A stretch of 64,000 nt of DNA from an uncultured Pelagibacteraceae bacterium (lineage in GTDB: Bacteria > Pseudomonadota > Alphaproteobacteria > Pelagibacterales > Pelagibacteraceae): positions 124,001 through 188,000 of the forward strand of contig CACJRQ010000001.1 of assembly GCA_902595885.1 (NCBI GenBank), written 5' to 3'. This document shows, piece by piece, positions 55,367-64,000 of the stretch. How positions within the stretch are numbered: position 1 is the first letter of the stretch; every line of letters starts with the position of its first letter. Under the pieces are notes generated by a model. The model saw only the letters and a list, made by a program, of their open reading frames with translations, searched no databases and had not been told where the DNA came from. The position numbers were made by a program, and so were the translations under genes.

Positions 55367-58300
55367 ATTTCCTGAAGAGAAGTCACTTCTAATTTTTTTG
55401 TTTTTAGTGATCTAATTGCCTCTAAACATGCTTGAGCAGTAGACATATTAGTACAATAAGGAACTTTATTTTTAAGTGCTGCTCTTCTAATAGCGATAGC
55501 ATCACTGACTCTATACTCTCTTTTCCCACCGCCCGTATTAATAACGAGTGCAATTTTTTTAGAGTCCAAGACATCAACAATATGAGGAGATCCTGTGCTT
55601 ACTTTATTTATAATTTTACATTTCATTCCATGTTTTCGAATATATTCAGCAGTTCCTTTTGTTGCACATAATGTAAACTTTAGTTTAATAAGTTCTTTTG
55701 CTAAATCTATTCCTTCATCTTTGTGACTATCTTTGAGAGATATAAAAGCTAATCCTTGTTTTGGTAATGAGTTAGCAGCTGCGATTTGACTTTTGGCAAA
55801 AGCCATTCCAAAATTTTTATCAAATCCCATCACTTCCCCTGTCGATTTCATTTCAGGTCCTAACAATAAGTCACTATTTGGAAATTTATTAAATGGGAAC
55901 ACAGCTTCTTTAACTGCATACATACCTTTAGATTTATCTTTTAAATTAAACTTAGATAACTTTTCACCAGCCATTACTCTTGATGCAATTTTAGCTAAAG
56001 GAAGACCTTTTGCTTTTGATACAAAAGGAACTGTTCGACTAGCTCTTGGATTAACTTCAATCACGTAAATTTCATCTTTTTTTATTGCAAACTGTATGTT
56101 CATGAAACCTTTTACGTTCAAAGCTATCGCTAATTTTTTTGTTTGATTTTCAATTTCTTTAAGAAGGTATGGTTTAATTGATACAGGGGGTAGGCTACAT
56201 GCAGAATCTCCTGAATGAATTCCTGCTTCTTCGATATGTTGCATAATACCTGCTACATGAACCTGTTTTCCATCTGATATGGCATCCACATCCACTTCCA
56301 TTGCATGATCGATAAATTTATCAATTAAAATTGGATTATCTTCTGCAGCTTTAAAGGCTTCATCAACAAATTTTTTAAGCTGATTTTTTTCATGAACAAT
56401 TTCCATTGCTCTTCCACCCAAAACATATGAAGGTCTTACCATTAATGGCAACCCTATTTTATCTGCAATTTTAATTGCCTGATTAAATGTCTTTGCAATT
56501 CCACTCTCTGCTTGTTTTAGTTTTAATTTATTTAATAAATTTCTAAATCGGTCTCTATCTTCTGCTAAATCGATCGATGTATATTGCGTTCCTAAAATCG
56601 GAAGCTTGTTATCATATAAAAATTTAGCAAGCTTAATCGGAGTTTGGCCACCAAACTGAGCAATTACACCTATTAGGTTTCCTTTTTCTTGTTCTTTTTT
56701 AATTATGTTGAAAACGTATTCTTCTTTTAAAGGTTCAAAATATAATCGATCACTCGTATCATAGTCTGTTGATACTGTTTCAGGGTTACAATTAACCATT
56801 ATCGTCTCAAATCCCGCGTCTTTTAATGAAAAACTAGCCTGACAACAGCAATAATCAAACTCAATTCCTTGTCCAATTCTATTTGGCCCTCCTCCAAGAA
56901 TAATTATTTTTTTCTTATTAGATGGATCAGCTTCACATTCAGAGTTAATTGAAAAATTTCTTTGATAAGTTGAGTACATATATGGAGTAAAAGATTTAAA
57001 TTCAGCCGCACAAGTATCTACTTTTTTATAAACTGGAAGTATTTTAAGCGCTGATCTTTTTCTTCTAACAACGTCTTCAGAAGTTTTAGTTAATTCCGAA
57101 AGTTTTTTATCTGAAAATCCAATTGATTTTATTTTATTAAATTCTACAAAATCTTTAGGAAGTCCCTTGTTTTTGATCAGTGCTTCACAATCAACTATTT
57201 CTTTAATTTGTTCTAAAAACCAAGGGTCAATTTTAGATAAATTGTATATTCTCTTTAAGTTTATTTTTTTTCTAATTGCTTCAGCGACTAGCAATAGCTT
57301 ATTCGGAATAGTTTCTTTAAGTTTCTTTTCAATTTGTTTTTTATTTAAATCAAAAATTCTGTCTAAACCTGAAAAACCTGTCTCCAGAGACACTAAAGCC
57401 TTTTGTAGAGATTCTTTAAAGTTTCTTCCTATTGCCATTGCTTCACCTACTGATTTCATAGATGTTCCTAAAGTTGCAGGAGAAGTCGAAAATTTTTCAA
57501 AAGTAAATCTTGGAATTTTAGTCACTACATAATCTATACTTGGCTCAAATGATGCAGGTGTAACTTTAGTTATTTCATTTTTTAATTCATCCAGAGTATA
57601 ACCAACTGCTAATTTTGCAGCAACTTTTGCAATTGGAAATCCAGTTGCTTTTGATGCAAGTGCTGATGATCTTGATACACGTGGATTCATTTCAATGACA
57701 ACCATTCGTCCATTTTTAGGATTGATAGCAAACTGAACATTTGATCCTCCAGTTTCAACTCCAATTTTTCTTAAACATGCAATAGATGCATTTCTCATTA
57801 CCTGGTACTCTTTATCAGTAAGAGTGAGAGCGGGCGCAATTGTAACCGAATCACCAGTATGAATTCCCATCGGATCTATATTTTCAATAGAGCAAATTAT
57901 GATACAATTATCTTTTTTATCTCTTACTACCTCCATTTCAAATTCTTTCCATCCTTCCAAACATTCCTCAACAAGAACTTGGCTTACAGGAGACTCGTGC
58001 AATCCGTTTTTAACAATCTTAAAATAATCTTTTTTAGTTTTAGCTATTCCTCCGCCGAGTCCACCAAGTGTAAATGCAGGTCTTATAATTGCAGGTAAAC
58101 CAATTTTTTTTAATACTTTTGATGCTTGGTTGTTGTTATTAACAATTTCAGATTTTGGTAAATCTAAACCAATATCAATCATATTTTTTCTAAATTTCTT
58201 TCTGTCTTCAGCGTTAGAAATTGCTTTTGAATTTGCTCCGATCAATTCTATTTTGTATTTTTTTAAAACTCCTTTTTTCTCAGCTTCCATTGCAAGATTA

Positions 58301-58587
58301 AGAGCAGTTTGACCACCCATGGTAGGTAGAATTGCGTCTGGCTTTTCCTTTTTGAGTATTTTTTCTAATACGCCTAGTGTAATTGGCTCAATGTAAGTTT
58401 TGTCCGCAACATCTGGATCTGTCATAATAGTTGCAGGATTTGAGTTTATTAAAACTACTTTATAACCTTCATCTTTCAGAGCTTTACATGCTTGCGTTCC
58501 AGAATAATCAAATTCACATGCTTGCCCTATAATTATTGGACCAGCGCCTACGACTAAAATTTTTTTAATATCTTTTCTTTTTGGCAT
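55363..58587 (-). CDS. carB: Carbamoyl-phosphate synthase large subunit
   Basis: CarB makes carbamoyl phosphate for arginine and pyrimidines. The 1074-residue protein holds two ATP-grasp halves: [20 protein letters not shown] at the start and the repeat [20 protein letters not shown] in the second half. Further hallmarks are [20 protein letters not shown] and [20 protein letters not shown]-terminal MGS allosteric domain ([20 protein letters not shown]) follows. It overlaps carA by 23 bases. Confidence 0.99.
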   Translation of the reverse strand: MPKRKDIKKILVVGAGPIIIGQACEFDYSGTQACKALKDEGYKVVLINSNPATIMTDPDVADKTYIEPITLGVLEKILKKEKPDAILPTMGGQTALNLAMEAEKKGVLKKYKIELIGANSKAISNAEDRKKFRKNMIDIGLDLPKSEIVNNNNQASKVLKKIGLPAIIRPAFTLGGLGGGIAKTKKDYFKIVKNGLHESPVSQVLVEECLEGWKEFEMEVVRDKKDNCIIICSIENIDPMGIHTGDSVTIAPALTLTDKEYQVMRNASIACLRKIGVETGGSNVQFAINPKNGRMVVIEMNPRVSRSSALASKATGFPIAKVAAKLAVGYTLDELKNEITKVTPASFEPSIDYVVTKIPRFTFEKFSTSPATLGTSMKSVGEAMAIGRNFKESLQKALVSLETGFSGLDRIFDLNKKQIEKKLKETIPNKLLLVAEAIRKKINLKRIYNLSKIDPWFLEQIKEIVDCEALIKNKGLPKDFVEFNKIKSIGFSDKKLSELTKTSEDVVRRKRSALKILPVYKKVDTCAAEFKSFTPYMYSTYQRNFSINSECEADPSNKKKIIILGGGPNRIGQGIEFDYCCCQASFSLKDAGFETIMVNCNPETVSTDYDTSDRLYFEPLKEEYVFNIIKKEQEKGNLIGVIAQFGGQTPIKLAKFLYDNKLPILGTQYTSIDLAEDRDRFRNLLNKLKLKQAESGIAKTFNQAIKIADKIGLPLMVRPSYVLGGRAMEIVHEKNQLKKFVDEAFKAAEDNPILIDKFIDHAMEVDVDAISDGKQVHVAGIMQHIEEAGIHSGDSACSLPPVSIKPYLLKEIENQTKKLAIALNVKGFMNIQFAIKKDEIYVIEVNPRASRTVPFVSKAKGLPLAKIASRVMAGEKLSKFNLKDKSKGMYAVKEAVFPFNKFPNSDLLLGPEMKSTGEVMGFDKNFGMAFAKSQIAAANSLPKQGLAFISLKDSHKDEGIDLAKELIKLKFTLCATKGTAEYIRKHGMKCKIINKVSTGSPHIVDVLDSKKIALVINTGGGKREYRVSDAIAIRRAALKNKVPYCTNMSTAQACLEAIRSLKTKKLEVTSLQEI

Positions 58588-59761
58588 TTTTTTTCATGTT
58601 GTTAATAAATTCTTGAAACAAATAAACACTATCTTGGGGTCCTGGATTAGACTCTGGATGATATTGAACTGAAAATATTGGTTTATTTTTGAGCTTTATT
58701 CCTTCAATAGTATTATCAAAAAGAGATTTATGAGTTACTTCAATTTTTTTTGGTAAAGTTTCTTCAACTACTACAAACCCATGATTTTGACTGGTAATTT
58801 CAACTTTGTCATGAACTAAATTTTTAACAGGATGGTTTGCGCCTCTATGGCCTAACTTCATTTTTTTTGTTTTGCCACCTAAAGCTAATGCCAAAATCTG
58901 ATGACCTAAACAAATACCAAATATAGGTAAATTATTTTTTATAAGTTCATTAATTATAGCGATTGAATATTTTCCAGTTGCAGCTGGATCTCCTGGTCCA
59001 TTGGATAAAAAAATTCCATTTGGTTTCAAACCTAGTATTTTTTGTGCATTTGTTTTACAAGAAACAACAGTAACCTTGCAGTTGAAGTCGGAGAAATATC
59101 TTAATATATTTTTTTTTATTCCATAATCAACCGCAACTACATGAAATAAATTTTTATTATTCTTTTTATATCCTGTCTCTTTTTTCCAGGTTTGAAGACC
59201 TCTCCAAGTATAATTTTTCTTAGTTGAAACTACTTCTGCAAGATCTAAATTTTTTAATCCACTCCATTTAATTGTGTTATTAGTTAGTTTATTAATATTA
59301 AACTTTCCATTTTTTGAATAAGATATTGTTCCCTTAGGTGCCCCTTTATCTCTTATAAAGTTTGTAAGGCTTCTTGTGTCTAAGCCAGTAATTCCAACAA
59401 TTTTATTTTTCTTTAGCCAAGCATCTAAATGTAGAAAAGATCTATAGTTTGAGGGTGACGTTATTTCTGAGTTAATTATTACTCCTTTTGCCCATATTTT
59501 ATCAGACTCATGATCTTCTTTATTGGTTCCAACATTTCCTATATGAGGAAAGGTAAAGTTGATAATTTGACCCGCATATGAAGGATCAGAAATGATTTCC
59601 TGATACCCTGTTAATGATGTATTAAAGCAAACTTCGCCTGTAGCCTCTCCTTGGTATCCAATTCCAATTCCTTTAAATACCTTTTTATTTTCAAGAACTA
59701 AAACGCCTGTATTGATTTGTGATTTTGTATTTGAGTTAGTTTTTTTTGCTTTTTTCTTCAA
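58565..59761 (-). CDS. carA: Carbamoyl-phosphate synthase small subunit
   Basis: CarA supplies ammonia by glutamine hydrolysis. The 398-residue protein has [26 protein letters not shown] and the class I amidotransferase triad: Cys in [16 protein letters not shown], His and Glu in [15 protein letters not shown]. The first 17 residues are basic and not conserved. The start must be TTG at 59761, because a TAA directly precedes it in frame and no ATG or GTG follows before the conserved [15 protein letters not shown]. Confidence 0.97.
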   Translation of the reverse strand: MKKKAKKTNSNTKSQINTGVLVLENKKVFKGIGIGYQGEATGEVCFNTSLTGYQEIISDPSYAGQIINFTFPHIGNVGTNKEDHESDKIWAKGVIINSEITSPSNYRSFLHLDAWLKKNKIVGITGLDTRSLTNFIRDKGAPKGTISYSKNGKFNINKLTNNTIKWSGLKNLDLAEVVSTKKNYTWRGLQTWKKETGYKKNNKNLFHVVAVDYGIKKNILRYFSDFNCKVTVVSCKTNAQKILGLKPNGIFLSNGPGDPAATGKYSIAIINELIKNNLPIFGICLGHQILALALGGKTKKMKLGHRGANHPVKNLVHDKVEITSQNHGFVVVEETLPKKIEVTHKSLFDNTIEGIKLKNKPIFSVQYHPESNPGPQDSVYLFQEFINNMKKNAKKKRY

Positions 59762-59765
59762 TTAC

Positions 59766-59811
59766 AACTCATGAGTTAAAGGTTAATACAATAATTGCTT
59801 TATTATCGCAA
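59766..59811 (-). promoter_or_regulatory. carA promoter with a 12-base perfect palindrome
   Basis: On the minus strand TTGCGA (59806-59811) and TATTAA (59783-59788) are 17 bases apart. The perfect palindrome AACTCATGAGTT (59766-59777) covers the expected transcription start, four bases ahead of the TTG start codon. It could be an operator for a repressor of carbamoyl-phosphate synthesis. Which protein binds it is unknown. Confidence 0.45.
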
Positions 59812-59825
59812 CAGAGATGTAATAT

Positions 59826-59847
59826 AAAATTGTAAAAAAACAATTTT
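59826..59847. repeat. Inverted repeat upstream of yqeY and carA
   Basis: AAAATTGT and ACAATTTT pair perfectly over eight bases around a six-A loop, in the 126-base gap between the divergent carA and yqeY genes. On the plus strand it is followed by TCTTTT. No gene ends here, so it is not a normal terminator; it may be an operator or a chance AT-rich pattern. Confidence 0.3.
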
Positions 59848-59887
59848 TCTTTTGAAGAATTTTTTCTTTAAAGTAGATTTAAAAATT

Positions 59888-60349
59888 ATGTCATTAAAAC
59901 AAACTATCGAAAACGAATATAAAAACGCTCTAAAATCTAAAGATAAAAATAAAATATCAACCTATAGGTTAATATTATCTTCTATTAAGGATTTGGACAT
60001 TGTTAATAGATCGGGCCCCAATAAAAAAGAAACAGATGATGAGGATATTAAGAAACTTTTAAAAAAAATGGTTAAACAGAGGGCCGAATCGATCGATATT
60101 TATAAAAAAAACAATAGAACAGATCTTTTAGAGGTTGAGCAAAATGAATATGATATTTTAACAAGTTTTTTACCAAAGCAGCTTAGTGAAGAGGAAACCA
60201 AGAAAATTTGTGCAGATGTTATCTCAAAAATTGGAGCAAATTCATTAAAAGATATGGGAAAAGTTATGGGTGAACTCAAAAAAACTCATGCAGACGAAAT
60301 TGATTTTTCCAAAGCAGGATCAATGATCAAAGAATTGTTGAACAAATAA
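59888..60349 (+). CDS. GatB/YqeY domain protein
   Basis: The start is the ATG at 59888 (MSLKQTIENEYKNALKSKDK); the track uses an upstream TTG. The 153-residue protein has the YqeY pattern KISTYRLILSSIKD, KMVKQRAESIDIYKKNNRTDLLEVEQNEYDIL, FLPKQLSEEE and GKVMGELKKTHADEIDFSKAGSMIKELL. YqeY resembles the tRNA-binding tail of GatB. It takes the place of rpsU in the rpsU-dnaG-rpoD operon, an order known from other alphaproteobacteria. The stop overlaps dnaG (TAATG). Confidence 0.93.
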   Translation: MSLKQTIENEYKNALKSKDKNKISTYRLILSSIKDLDIVNRSGPNKKETDDEDIKKLLKKMVKQRAESIDIYKKNNRTDLLEVEQNEYDILTSFLPKQLSEEETKKICADVISKIGANSLKDMGKVMGELKKTHADEIDFSKAGSMIKELLNK

Positions 60350-62124
60350 TGAAATACCCAAAAGAATACCTTGATGAAATCAAAAATAGGTTGAAAGTTT
60401 CAACGGTAGTATCAAAAACTGTTTCCTTAAAAAAAAGAGGTAAAGAATTTGTGGGTCTATCACCTTTTAAAAATGAAAAAACACCTTCATTTACAGTGAA
60501 TGATGAAAAAGAATTTTATCATTGTTTTGCAACTTCTGAACACGGTAATATTTTTGATTTTGTCATGAAAACTCAAAATTTAAAATTTGGCGAAGCAATC
60601 AAATATTTAGCTCAGTTAGCAGGTATGCAGCCATATATGTTTTCAAAACAAGATGAGGAAAGAGAGAAAAAATGGAATGAGTATAAATCTATTTTTAATA
60701 ATTACGTAGATTTTTATCACAATGAACTTTTAAAAAATGAAGATTATTCAATTGCTAGAGTTTATTTAAAAAAAAGATCACTAGGTAAGGATGAGGTAAA
60801 AAAATTTAAAATTGGATACATAGAAAAAAATCCAAATTTTTTTGAAAAATTAAAAAAAGACCATAGCGAACAAACTTTAGTAGAAACTGGTTTATTTTAT
60901 TTAGACGAGAAAAAAAAAATATATGTTGAAAGATTTAGAGGTAGATTAATATTTCCAATCAATAATATTTCAGGCCAACCAATAGCTTTGGGTGGAAGAA
61001 TAATTGAAAATTTAGATTACTTAGCTAAATATATAAATTCACCTGAAACAAATTTTTTTAAAAAAGGATCTAATTTATACAATTTAGACTTAGCAAGGAA
61101 ACTATCTAATAAAATTGATCATATTTATCTGGTTGAAGGATATATGGATGTTGTAGGTCTCAGCAAAAATGGAATCGATAATGTAGTAGCAAATCTTGGT
61201 ACGTCTTTAACTGAAAAGCAAATTTTAACTTTAAATCAATTTTTTGATGATATCATAATATGTTTTGATGGTGATGAAAGTGGATATAAAGCTGCTGTTA
61301 GAGCTGCTGAAAATTCAATAAAGGAATTGAAACCTGAAAAACAAATTTCATTTTTGTTTCTACCAGATAAAGAAGATCCAGATAGTTATGTAAATAAAAA
61401 TGGTAAGGCTAATTTTGTAGATTTTACAAAGCAGAGCAAACTATCAATTCATCAATTTATTTTTAGTCATTATAAAAAGCAAACTAAAAATAATCCTTCA
61501 TCGATGGCTATTTTTGAAAAAAAACTAAGAGAAATTGCAAATACAATAAAAGATGATTTTATAAAAAAATATGTTTTAGAATATTTTTTAGAAAAAATTG
61601 CTGAGTTAACACCACATTCCAATCAAAATAATAAAAGATTTTATTCAAAGAAAACAAAATCTTTAGAAAGCACAAAAAAATATTTTAAAGAAAGTCAGTC
61701 TTTGACTGGAGTAGAATTAAAGGAGTTTTCTTTATTATACTTGGTGATAAATAATCTTGATTTGTTGCAAGCAAATATTCATTTGATTGAAAATATTAAA
61801 TTATTTACTGAGTTTAATAAAAAAATATTTGAAATGATTGTTGAAAAATTAAAATCTGGTTCTAAAATTACAATTGAAGATCTTAATTTGGATATTCAAT
61901 TAACAGAAAAAATAAATAAATTTGCTCCAATCAAACATATTCTAAAAAATCAGTCTAATGATGATCAAAAAATAATAGAATTATTAGAGGATATCTCTAG
62001 GGATTTAATGAATTATGATCTCGAGTTCAGAATTCAGGAATTAGAATCGAAGTTTTCAGTGGACATGAGTGAGTCTACATTTAATGAGTTAAAAGAGCTC
62101 AAAAAAAAGCAGAATCTCAATTAA
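60349..62124 (+). CDS. dnaG: DNA primase with a degenerate zinc-binding domain
   Basis: DnaG synthesises RNA primers for replication. The 591-residue protein has the three usual parts: an N-terminal domain, a TOPRIM core (LVEGYMDVVGLSKNGIDNVVA and IICFDGDESGYKAAVRAAE) and a diverged helicase-binding C-terminus. The N-terminal zinc ribbon normally has the ligands Cys, His, Cys, Cys. Here they read Ser38, Lys41, Cys59 and Thr62 (GLSPFKNEKTPSF and YHCFATSEHGN), so three of four are lost although the surrounding family sequence is intact. I checked the codons directly: TCA, AAA, TGT, ACT. Confidence 0.96.
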   Translation: MKYPKEYLDEIKNRLKVSTVVSKTVSLKKRGKEFVGLSPFKNEKTPSFTVNDEKEFYHCFATSEHGNIFDFVMKTQNLKFGEAIKYLAQLAGMQPYMFSKQDEEREKKWNEYKSIFNNYVDFYHNELLKNEDYSIARVYLKKRSLGKDEVKKFKIGYIEKNPNFFEKLKKDHSEQTLVETGLFYLDEKKKIYVERFRGRLIFPINNISGQPIALGGRIIENLDYLAKYINSPETNFFKKGSNLYNLDLARKLSNKIDHIYLVEGYMDVVGLSKNGIDNVVANLGTSLTEKQILTLNQFFDDIIICFDGDESGYKAAVRAAENSIKELKPEKQISFLFLPDKEDPDSYVNKNGKANFVDFTKQSKLSIHQFIFSHYKKQTKNNPSSMAIFEKKLREIANTIKDDFIKKYVLEYFLEKIAELTPHSNQNNKRFYSKKTKSLESTKKYFKESQSLTGVELKEFSLLYLVINNLDLLQANIHLIENIKLFTEFNKKIFEMIVEKLKSGSKITIEDLNLDIQLTEKINKFAPIKHILKNQSNDDQKIIELLEDISRDLMNYDLEFRIQELESKFSVDMSESTFNELKELKKKQNLN

Positions 62125-62156
62125 ACTGACCAAATTAGTAATAGATTTTTATATAT

Positions 62157-62186
62157 TTGACATTATATAAGATCTCTAAATCAAAT
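62157..62186 (+). promoter_or_regulatory. Possible rpoD promoter
   Basis: A perfect TTGACA (62157-62162) is followed after 18 bases by TCAAAT (62181-62186, four of six matches) in the 66-base gap after dnaG. The transcript would begin at or just after the GTG start codon of rpoD, which weakens the case unless the ATG at 62227 is used. Confidence 0.35.
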
Positions 62187-62190
62187 TATC

Positions 62191-64000
62191 GTGGAAAGAA
62201 TTATTACAAAATCATTTGCTAGACTAATGGGTCGAGGAACTCATAGAGGCTTTATAACTTATGAAGAATTAAGCAAGTCATTAGGTAAAAGAAATTTGTC
62301 AGATGAAAATTTAGCTCAAGCTTTTATTCATATATTAGATGAAAACATTTCATTAGTTCAGAAAAAATCTGATTTTAAGGTTTTAAGAAAAAAAGAGAAC
62401 TCAAATAAAGAAGAGGGTAAAACAATTGAAAAAAGTGATGACCCTATAAGAATGTATTTGCGTGAAATGGGTGGTGTAGAACTTCTTTCAAGAGAAGGTG
62501 AGATAGCAATAGCAAAAAGGATTGAAGCTGGAAAAGATGTAATGCTAATAGCTCTTTCTCAAAGTCCAATTACTGCACAACAGTTTTTTGAATGGAATAA
62601 TCAACTCCAAAAAGACGAAATCTTGGTTAGAGAAATAATTGATATTGATACAAATTATATGGAAGATGAAAGTACAGGACCAAGTGCAAAACAGAAAAAT
62701 TCTGGTGAACTAGAAAAAGATGAGGGTCAAACGGAGGAAGATGAAGATTTTAATCCTACCCTTGCGGCAATGGAGTCCGAGATAAAACCAAAAGTTTTAA
62801 AAACAATCAATACACTAACTAAAGAATATTCAAAACTAATAAAGTACCAGAAGGAAAAACTAGAATGTATTTTAAATAGTCAAACATTTTCAACAGCTAA
62901 AGAAAAAGGGTATGAAAAAGTAGTTAATGATATCCTGGAGAATATAAAATCACTACAATTATCTCCCTCAGTTCTAGAAGAGTTAGTTCAAAAACATTAT
63001 ATTGAAAACAAAAAAATAATTTCACTTGAGGGAAATCTTTTAAGACTTGCAATGGATCAAAAAATCTCAAGAAATGAGTTTATTAAATTTTATGTTGGAA
63101 ATGAAATAAATCCAAATTTAAAAAAATTTTTAGATACCAATGTTGTCTGGAAACAATTTTTCAATAAGAATAAAGAAGAATTTAAAAATATAAGAGAAAG
63201 GTTAATTGAAATTAGTTATAAACTTGGAATATCTGTAACTGATTTCAAGAAATTAGTAAGCAGAATTCAAAAGGGAGAAAAGGAATCAAGAATAGCAAAA
63301 AAAGAAATGGTAGAAGCCAATTTAAGATTGGTAATTTCTATTGCAAAAAAATATACAAATAGAGGATTGCAATTTTTAGATTTAATTCAAGAGGGAAATA
63401 TTGGTTTAATGAAAGCTGTAGATAAATTTGAATACAGAAGAGGTTATAAATTTTCTACATATGCAACGTGGTGGATTAGACAAGCGATAACTAGATCAAT
63501 TGCCGATCAAGCTAGAACTATACGTATTCCTGTTCATATGATTGAAACAATAAATAAAATTGTGCGAACTCAAAGATTAATATTAAGTGAATTTGGTAGA
63601 GAAGCTACCCCTGAAGAATTAGCAAAAAAACTGAGAATGCCTTTAGATAAAGTTAGAAAGGTACTAAAAATATCTAAAGAACCTGTTTCTTTAGAAAAAC
63701 CTGTAGGAGATGAAGAAGATAGTAGCTTGGGGGACTTTATTGAAGATACAAAAGCTTTGGCTCCTCTTGAACAGGCAATAAAATCAAATCTAGGCGAAGC
63801 AACAACAAAAATACTTTCCACATTAACTCCAAGGGAAGAAAGAGTTTTGAGAATGAGATTTGGAGTAGGAATGAACACCGATCATACCTTAGAGGAAGTT
63901 GGATTACAATTTTCTGTAACGAGGGAAAGGATTAGACAGATTGAAGCTAAAGCACTTAGAAAATTAAAACATCCTAGTAGATCTAAACAATTAAAAAGTT
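62191..64000 (+). CDS. rpoD: RNA polymerase primary sigma factor, truncated at the window edge
   Basis: This gene is absent from the ORF track because its stop lies beyond 64000. The likely start is GTG 62191, since [28 protein letters not shown] aligns with region 1.1; the ATG 62227 is an alternative. Region 1.2 is [20 protein letters not shown], followed by an acidic insert (EDEDFNPTL). Region 2 ([50 protein letters not shown]), region 3 and region 4 ([36 protein letters not shown]) follow. About 603 codons are present, and only a few residues seem to be missing. Confidence 0.96.
   Translation, partial: MERIITKSFARLMGRGTHRGFITYEELSKSLGKRNLSDENLAQAFIHILDENISLVQKKSDFKVLRKKENSNKEEGKTIEKSDDPIRMYLREMGGVELLSREGEIAIAKRIEAGKDVMLIALSQSPITAQQFFEWNNQLQKDEILVREIIDIDTNYMEDESTGPSAKQKNSGELEKDEGQTEEDEDFNPTLAAMESEIKPKVLKTINTLTKEYSKLIKYQKEKLECILNSQTFSTAKEKGYEKVVNDILENIKSLQLSPSVLEELVQKHYIENKKIISLEGNLLRLAMDQKISRNEFIKFYVGNEINPNLKKFLDTNVVWKQFFNKNKEEFKNIRERLIEISYKLGISVTDFKKLVSRIQKGEKESRIAKKEMVEANLRLVISIAKKYTNRGLQFLDLIQEGNIGLMKAVDKFEYRRGYKFSTYATWWIRQAITRSIADQARTIRIPVHMIETINKIVRTQRLILSEFGREATPEELAKKLRMPLDKVRKVLKISKEPVSLEKPVGDEEDSSLGDFIEDTKALAPLEQAIKSNLGEATTKILSTLTPREERVLRMRFGVGMNTDHTLEEVGLQFSVTRERIRQIEAKALRKLKHPSRSKQLKS

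Noticed and set aside
57167-57532. 121-aa plus-strand ORF inside carB
   Set aside because: Antisense to conserved carB sequence; hydrophobic composition is the usual result of reading the complement of Lys-rich codons.
63570-63878. 102-aa minus-strand ORF
   Set aside because: Fully antisense to rpoD regions 3 and 4, whose translation matches the sigma factor family throughout.

Overview
The window reads as a streamlined, AT-rich alphaproteobacterial chromosome, most likely Pelagibacterales (SAR11, Candidatus Pelagibacter-like). I judge this from the low GC content, heavy Lys/Asn/Ile codon use, near-absence of intergenic DNA, the alphaproteobacterial gene orders (coxBA-ctaB-ctaG-coxC-surf1, lgt-midA-pgeF, prs-rplY-pth-ychF, yqeY-dnaG-rpoD), a CcrM-type methyltransferase, a Blh/Crt retinal pathway, and no mobile DNA. 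The species call is inference, since no search was run. No gap between genes exceeds 300 bases; the largest are about 90-130 bases.

Layout. 1-1883 (-): a partial quinone oxidoreductase, a pirin and a type II haloacid dehalogenase-like protein. 1900-10038 (+): rsmE, then the aa3 cytochrome oxidase locus (coxB, coxA, ctaB, an unlisted 41-aa CoxF-like protein, ctaG, coxC, surf1), threonine synthase and a peroxiredoxin. 10030-22697 (-), read from its promoter-proximal end: dciA, a DsbA-like protein, smc, the F0 part of ATP synthase (atpI-B-E-F'-F), the retinal pathway genes crtI-crtB-crtY-blh, then ispH, thrB and rnhA. 22698-27274: mutY and a flavin monooxygenase (+), facing ccrM, rnhB and a family-4-like uracil-DNA glycosylase (-). 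27286-32982: a TPR protein, ispE, tRNA-Gln and the CCA-adding enzyme (+), then greA, hemF and trmL (-). 33075-35634 (+): the bc1 complex petABC. 35611-41554 (-): ychF, pth, rplY, prs, pgeF, midA, lgt. 41587-44223: ubiK (+) facing a MarR regulator with an OmpR/EnvZ-like two-component pair (-). 44296-55366: ilvE, pgsA, uvrC, folB, a pteridine-reductase-like SDR, uvrB, an aspartate-type aminotransferase, a TIP30-like protein, trxB, and an ELM1-like protein paired with a putative 2-oxoglutarate oxygenase. 55363-64000: carA-carB (-) and yqeY-dnaG-rpoD (+, rpoD truncated by the window edge).

How the genes work together. The window is rich in energy conversion: bc1 complex, aa3 oxidase and its assembly factors, the membrane half of ATP synthase, and the enzymes that turn geranylgeranyl diphosphate into retinal. 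No proteorhodopsin gene, crtE or F1 genes lie here. A second theme is replication, repair and segregation: DciA, SMC, MutY, UDG, UvrB, UvrC, RNase HI and HII, DnaG and CcrM.

Most notable observations. An SMC protein appears to lack the hinge. DnaG has lost three of its four zinc ligands. The UDG lacks the iron-sulphur cysteines. The ccrM promoter carries three GANTC sites. Retinal-synthesis genes sit directly behind the F0 genes. All eight convergent gene pairs overlap at their 3' ends. Several track ORFs start too far upstream, and corrected starts are given for atpF, atpF', mutY, rnhB, greA, the histidine kinase, uvrC, the aminotransferase and yqeY.
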